A stretch of 31,430 nt of DNA from Fragilaria radians (lineage: Eukaryota > Bacillariophyta > Fragilariophyceae > Fragilariales > Fragilariaceae): positions 22,793-54,222 of the forward strand of contig CAAAJI010000168.1 of the NCBI GenBank assembly GCA_900642245.1. Direction: 5' to 3'. The notes under the pieces are model-generated. The model was given only the letters and a program-made list of their open reading frames with translations, ran no database searches and was not told the DNA's origin. Position 1 is the stretch's first letter, and each line of letters opens with the position of its first letter. The translations under genes were made by a program, and so were the position numbers. Shown piece after piece: positions 26,998-31,430 of this stretch.

Positions 26998-29097
26998 TCA
27001 TTCAATCCCTTTCAACAAGGTTCCAAACTTTTCTTTTTTCACTTTTTTGAGCCGATTCTGAAGATCTCTTGCGTACCACTCATCTTGATCAAGAAAGCGA
27101 TTGTAGGAGCCTTCATCTTGCGTGACATCAGCTCTCAAGCCACTGTATAACTCGATCTCTGATTTCCAAAAATTTGCAGCGACTTCATCTCCGTTCTCTT
27201 TTGCCTCCTCGAACATTTCCATGGCAGTTTGTCTCATACTCTTTTGAGCTTCAAGTTCTCTAAGTGAAGCGAAGTCCCCTCTGCGCTCGGCGTCTCTCAT
27301 TAAGATCTGACGTCGCACCGACTCATCAAGTAAAGGAAGTAGCATTTCATCAATGGGATTTAACTTTGTTTCCTTATCTCTCTCTGCCAATCTTAGGACT
27401 CGTGGCCTGGGGAGCGTTCCAACAAAATTGCTCATATTTAACAGCGTGCGAGCTTTTTCTGAGACCGAAAGTGAATCAAAATCTAAAACAGATTTGATTG
27501 GATTGTCTTGAGGAAAAAGGGATGATTTGGATGATTCGTTTTCTTTCGAGTCTAGTGACGATGAATCAAAGAGTGATGCAGTGGTTCGTGGTATCCTTAA
27601 AGGTGATGTACTTTGAGAATCTGTGTCTTTCGCATCATTCCCTTCGTACTTTAGAGAAACTTCTTTGTTCGGAATCCAAAGTGGCAAAGTATCTAAGATG
27701 TCCTCGCTTTCCATTTGAGGAAGTTCTGTTGCTGAACATAATCCTAGATCCCAAATTTCATTTTCAACTAGTAAAGGCACGTTACAAGCTAATGACATTC
27801 CAATAGCCTCATCGACATCGCATTCCACTAAAATGGTTTCACCACCCAGCACTCCTGTGTTACCAAAATCTTCAGATTCATCGCGTATGTCGATTTTCTC
27901 ACCTGCGATTGATACAGTTTTCTTCGCGGTAGTTCTCTTGACAATAATTGCGCCACCAATAACAAGATTATCATCCAGGAGGCTCGATTTTTCTAGTAAC
28001 GACCCAATGACCTGCGCTCTACATTGATCTTCTAAAATCTCTTTCATGAGACCGAACGGACTCGAAAACGGTAATGTTCCAGCCTCTACATCTTCTTTTG
28101 AATCTAGATATGGAGCGTATCCCATAGCTCCGCGGTAAGGAGCAGCATTTAATCCATTTTCTGTTGTAAACTCTGAAATAGTATCAAGCATCGAGATAAG
28201 AAATGACTTAGATCCTTCATAACGCTGAGCAAATTGTTCTTTGGATGACTCTGCTTCTTTTAATTTATCATGTAGCTCATCGCGTTTTTGGATGAAATCC
28301 TGGATATTATCGGGTTTACTCTGCCTAGCAATAGCTAGCTGGTATTCGGCTTCTGCTAATTCGTCTCTGATTTCCGTTATTTGAAGATCCAAAAGGCGCA
28401 TTGCCAAAATGATGTCATCAGAAACTGTCGTAGTTTGTTGTTCTAAAGAATGCTTGAGGCGCATGGCGATATTTCCGATACTGATACTTCTGCCTTTCCA
28501 GTCTTTTCCACCAAATCTGGAAAAAGCATCTCGTTTCCCAAAATGGTACCGCTGATCGATCGTATTGTTAGCAGCATCACGATTGCGCAATTGAGGATCT
28601 ATAGTCCAAGTATGCCATGGAAAGTTATCAAATAATGCTCCATCTCTATTTATAAGCAGAGGATTAAGCCCCAGTAAGATTGATTTTGAAAGTTTTTGGT
28701 CTTTTACAGCAAAGGAAAGTAACTTAAGCTGTTGAGTCGTAACAGGAATGAGGAGACAAGATTCAGGACCACCGATCGAATTCGAAGTTCTCCCTTGAGC
28801 CTTGGCTAAGACAACACATGGTACTTTATTCGTATCTACATTTAACAGCTGGCTTTGACCGACAAGATATGAATCTACGAGATATCCTTGAGGATTGGTC
28901 AGAGCTGTAATCAAATCCATATTCACAGCCTCTTCACTTAGTTGCCATTTGTCAGATAACGACGAAATTTGTGTCAATGAAGCCCTGGAGGTTCTAGCAA
29001 TGTGTGTTAAAAAAGCAGTGACAGTAGTTGGCTGAGAAACGATTGCAAACGTCGTCGTAAGTGTATACAAAAAACGGCAGAAAGCAATTAGGATCAT
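26998..29097 (-). CDS. plastid-type coiled-coil protein of unknown function
   Basis: 699 aa, single exon. I do not recognise the family. The N-terminus is a hydrophobic signal peptide (about 1-21) followed by TVTAFLTHIARTSR (25-38). The A28/F29 junction and the Arg/Ser-rich sequence after it fit the diatom plastid bipartite presequence. Residues 45-200 hold a globular region with PESCLLIPVTTQQLKLLSFAV. A strong coiled coil runs about 233-293 (DLQITEIRDELAEAE and KRDELHDKLKEAESS). A second globular region (about 300-450) has NLVIGGAIIVKR (377-388) and GGETILVECDVDEAIGMSL (418-436). Residues 480-545 are Ser/Asp-rich and disordered. The charged helical C-terminus (585-690) has two short repeats, DAERRGDFASLRELE and EAKENGDEVAANFWKSEIE, that recall UVR-type helical hairpins. 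A stromal scaffold or nucleic-acid-associated role is possible but unproven. Confidence 0.75.
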   Translation of the reverse strand: MILIAFCRFLYTLTTTFAIVSQPTTVTAFLTHIARTSRASLTQISSLSDKWQLSEEAVNMDLITALTNPQGYLVDSYLVGQSQLLNVDTNKVPCVVLAKAQGRTSNSIGGPESCLLIPVTTQQLKLLSFAVKDQKLSKSILLGLNPLLINRDGALFDNFPWHTWTIDPQLRNRDAANNTIDQRYHFGKRDAFSRFGGKDWKGRSISIGNIAMRLKHSLEQQTTTVSDDIILAMRLLDLQITEIRDELAEAEYQLAIARQSKPDNIQDFIQKRDELHDKLKEAESSKEQFAQRYEGSKSFLISMLDTISEFTTENGLNAAPYRGAMGYAPYLDSKEDVEAGTLPFSSPFGLMKEILEDQCRAQVIGSLLEKSSLLDDNLVIGGAIIVKRTTAKKTVSIAGEKIDIRDESEDFGNTGVLGGETILVECDVDEAIGMSLACNVPLLVENEIWDLGLCSATELPQMESEDILDTLPLWIPNKEVSLKYEGNDAKDTDSQSTSPLRIPRTTASLFDSSSLDSKENESSKSSLFPQDNPIKSVLDFDSLSVSEKARTLLNMSNFVGTLPRPRVLRLAERDKETKLNPIDEMLLPLLDESVRRQILMRDAERRGDFASLRELEAQKSMRQTAMEMFEEAKENGDEVAANFWKSEIELYSGLRADVTQDEGSYNRFLDQDEWYARDLQNRLKKVKKEKFGTLLKGIE

Positions 29098-29585
29098 TTT
29101 CTCTTGTCTTGTGAAACTTCAAAGAACAAGAAGGTCGATTCCCAGAGAAATCGTATCGCAGTCCCCCGTCCAACTGGAATCCCCCCAAAAATATTTTGGA
29201 TTCAAATTTGATCAGTTTCATATGAGAAAGAAATTCAGTGAGGAAAGCAATCTAAACAAGGAAAATTCATAAAATATTCATGAAGTACTGATGGAGGCAT
29301 CTAGAAGAAGTATAATTTCCACTCCAGGTCATACTAATTTAGGAGAAATACATTGTTGATGGATAAACCACGACGATGAGTCTGTAGCTAAAAACTGTAT
29401 CGGAGTTTAGTCTAAGGAAACTTAAGATTTATCTATAAAAATTAGGTTTACAATCTTGTATTTGAATTTTTTTATTAAACACTTTAAATTTCTTTCCCTG
29501 TCTCAACTGGAGATTGTCATCTCCTTCCAATCAATCAGAGTTTGTTAATTGTTTTGTTCATTAAGAATAGAGCATTTCACTCAAG
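29098..29585. other. spacer between the coiled-coil gene promoter and copia remnant 3
   Basis: The left end is the promoter/5' UTR of the minus-strand coiled-coil gene. The right end immediately precedes the gag start of copia remnant 3 and would be where a 5' LTR and primer-binding site lie. A short caatcagag (29532-29540) vaguely recalls the initiator-Met-tRNA primer site core TATCAGAG, but I cannot define LTR ends. Confidence 0.35.
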
Positions 29586-31430
29586 ATGGATCTAAACATC
29601 AAGGTTTCTACATTTTCGGGGGAAAAGAAGGATTGGGAGAGGTGCTCATCAACTTTTCTGGCTAAGTCCAGATTTAAAGTCAACGTAGAACATTTAGTTG
29701 TTATTGAAGACGCAGAAGGCAGAGGATCAAAGTGATATGAAGACTTTTTTCTGAGATATGATAGCTTATGCTGAGCTATTGATTGCATGTGAGAATGATG
29801 TTTGACTCCGGATTGTCAACTCAAGCAGGACCTCAGCACTGCCAATAGGAGATACAAAATTGGCGGCTAAACATGAGCCAGTGACAAAGCCAAATTTCAT
29901 TCAGATGAAGAAGAACTTCATTGAGAGCAGATTGGCAAATTTGAATTTTCATCCTGACATACGGATTCCAGGGATTGAACTTATGAAGAGGAGATTGGAG
30001 ATTGTGGAACAGAGCATGACCCAAATGGATTAATCATCCATATACTACCTAATCTCATTAGGGAATATGAAAACACAGTAGAGATGCTTGAATATGACTT
30101 AGAAAATGATAATTTGATGCTAAAGAAGATCAAGGAGTTGTGAGGAGTACCAGAAAGATGAATGTAAGTAGATTTGGTACACTACAGCAACTAGCCACAT
30201 GATTTGCAGCCATACAGGGCTATCTGACTTGGTGCAAAGTAAATAATAAGTAATTGTGGGAGCTGGAAGGGCAATAGAAGTAAAAAAAGGGAAAGATTAG
30301 GATTCAATTTGCAGGAAAAGACAGTGGGATCACAGAAGTCCTGCTTGAAGAAGATGTAAACTAGATTCCCTCTCTCACCACTAACTTGTTTAGCTTGTCT
30401 CTTGTTTTAAAGAGGGACACAACCTTAAGATCAGAGGGAACATCAATTATTCAAGAAAATGTCTGGAAAAGGATACTCTTTCATGACAAGATCAAAATGG
30501 GCTCAAGATTCCATTCAAGCGCAAGAGAAATCCCCAACAATCAAGTCTCGGTTGTGAGCAAAAGGAAGGAATTTCATTTTGAAACGTTTCACCAATTGTT
30601 GGGACATCTGTTGCAAGAAATGACAATAAGGCCCGCTGTGAAACTACACTTAAAGCGTACAGGCCAACTGAAGACATCTGAAGATTGCATAATGGCAAAA
30701 CTAAGAAGAAAAACATCAATTAAGTGAGCATTTCCATGTCTACCTTACCAGGAGAAAGGCTGCTGATTTTTATCAGTTCCATTAAGGAAGAAAGGATTTG
30801 CTGGAGGAGCATATGGCTGTTTATTGAAGATCAGACTACAAGTATGAAGTGGAGCTTATCTATGAGGCTAAAAGGAGAGATGATTTAGGCATCAATGAAT
30901 TTTAGCAAAGAACTGAAGCCCAGAGACCCAAGGCTACCCAGGTTCATCAGACTGGATAATGCAGGCAAAAATAAAAGGGTTAAATCATTGTTTGGACAAG
31001 GAAGGGATTGACATTAAAGCAGAATTCAGAAGTCCAAGCATCCCTTCTTCATTAAGGAAGAAAGGATTTACGGGAGGAACATATGGCTGCTTATTGAAGT
31101 TCAGACCACAAGCATGAAGTGGAGCTTTTTTTGTGACGAAAAAGAGGGATGATTTAGGAAGCAATGAGTTTTAGCAAAGGACTGAAACCAAAAGACCCGA
31201 TGCTAGCCAGGTTCATCAGACTGGATAATGCAGGCAAAAATGAAAGGGTCAAATCATTGTTTGGACAAGGAAGGGATTGATATTAAAGCAGAATTCAGAA
31301 GTCCAAACATCCCTCAACAGGACAGGCAGGTAGAAACGAGTTTCACCACATTATGGGGAATAGTGAGAGCAATGCCGAATGGATCTGGAGTTACTCAGGA
31401 TCTCAGCGACAGTTTATGAGCTTAATGTGC
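29586..31430 (+). mobile_element. decayed Ty1/copia remnant 3 (gag, GAG-pre-integrase, integrase), truncated by window end
   Basis: The gag starts with ATG at 29586: MDLNIKVSTFSGEKKDWERC then SSTFLAKSRFK, the Copia gag opening 'F-x-G-x-x-K-x-W-x-x-W-S-x-x-F-L-A-K'. After stops, GLIIHILPNLIREYENTVEM (about 30029-30088) matches 'I-x-H-I-L-x-N-L-x-x-x-Y'. At 30360-30727 comes the pre-integrase region: IPSLTTNLFSLSLVLKRDT and the zinc-finger block FHQLLGH...TSEDCIMAK, in which the first Cys of C-x-x-C is Ser. The integrase core follows: GERLLIFISSIK, WLFIEDQTTSMKWS, RLDNAGKN, then FRSPNIPQQDRQVET and VRAMPNGSG ('P-N-T-P-Q-Q-N-G-x-x-E'). The core is tandemly duplicated (see repeat). Several stops make it inactive. 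Reverse transcriptase, if present, lies beyond the window. Confidence 0.85.
30781..31313 (+). repeat. tandem duplication of about 265 bp inside the integrase core
   Basis: Unit 1 is 30781-31044 and unit 2 is 31051-31313. Both start attaaggaagaaaggattt and end in agtccaa(g/a)catccc, with roughly 85-90% identity by eye and small indels in the middle. Each encodes the same integrase segment from the first Asp region (WLFIEDQT) through RLDNAGKN to AEFRSP. Unit 1 ends where unit 2 begins again, so the integrase is read twice; only after unit 2 does the frame continue to IPQQDRQVET. The divergence between units shows the duplication is not recent. Confidence 0.88.

Noticed and set aside
1..31430. 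tRNA, rRNA, riboswitch and CRISPR signals
   Set aside because: I scanned for B-box-like GGTTCGA sequences, long conserved RNA blocks and regularly spaced repeats. The few GGTTCGA-like strings lie inside coding exons, and no spaced repeat array exists.

Overview
This window looks like nuclear DNA of a diatom or a close stramenopile alga; the species cannot be named. The grounds are: single short GT-AG introns of 64-99 nt; a cytochrome-b5-fused front-end desaturase that I recall as very close to the diatom delta-5 enzyme PTD5 (Phaeodactylum tricornutum); two N-termini that look like diatom bipartite plastid presequences (signal peptide followed by a small-residue/Phe site); and decayed Ty1/copia elements whose surviving peptides resemble diatom Copia families. 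The DNA is AT-rich, and the exons are clearly less AT-rich than the spacers.

Layout. 1-1534: no supported gene. 1535-2711 (+): PAPS-type sulfotransferase with a C-terminal membrane helix, two exons. 3377-4795 (+): membrane-anchored SET-domain methyltransferase of the Rubisco-LSMT/SETD3 type. It converges on 4969-5763 (-), ribosomal protein uS5/RPS2. 5764-7201: gene-free spacer. 7202-8479 (+): HGH1, converging on 8722-10851 (-), a probably myristoylated ankyrin/armadillo protein. 11955-14259 (+): ionotropic glutamate receptor-like channel with a cysteine-rich ectodomain, two exons. 14627-15646 (-): copia remnant 1 (integrase C-terminus and reverse transcriptase). 15859-18216 (+): DUF924-TilS fusion, converging on 18377-19818 (-), the delta-5-type desaturase, two exons. 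19819-22870: gene-free, with copia remnant 2 (+) in its right half. 23021-23689 (+): unknown protein with a weak ADP-ribosyltransferase-like pattern. It converges on 24048-24932 (-), a chalcone-isomerase-fold protein, two exons. 25290-26009 (+): PDZ protein with a plastid-type leader, two exons. 26998-29097 (-): large plastid-type coiled-coil protein of unknown function. 29586-31430 (+): copia remnant 3 (gag to integrase) with an internal tandem duplication, running off the window.

The host genes do not form an operon or pathway cluster. The ordinary part is housekeeping and lipid metabolism (uS5, HGH1, desaturase, CHI-fold protein). The more unusual part is the glutamate-receptor-like channel, the DUF924-TilS fusion with an altered second ATPase motif, and the unknown protein at 23.0-23.7 kb. 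Three of the five introns I placed fall inside or directly beside a family's hallmark motif (sulfotransferase P-loop, receptor M3 motif, desaturase histidine box 2), so single-frame gene calls would split the diagnostic signature. The three copia remnants are all broken, and at least two come from different lineages.
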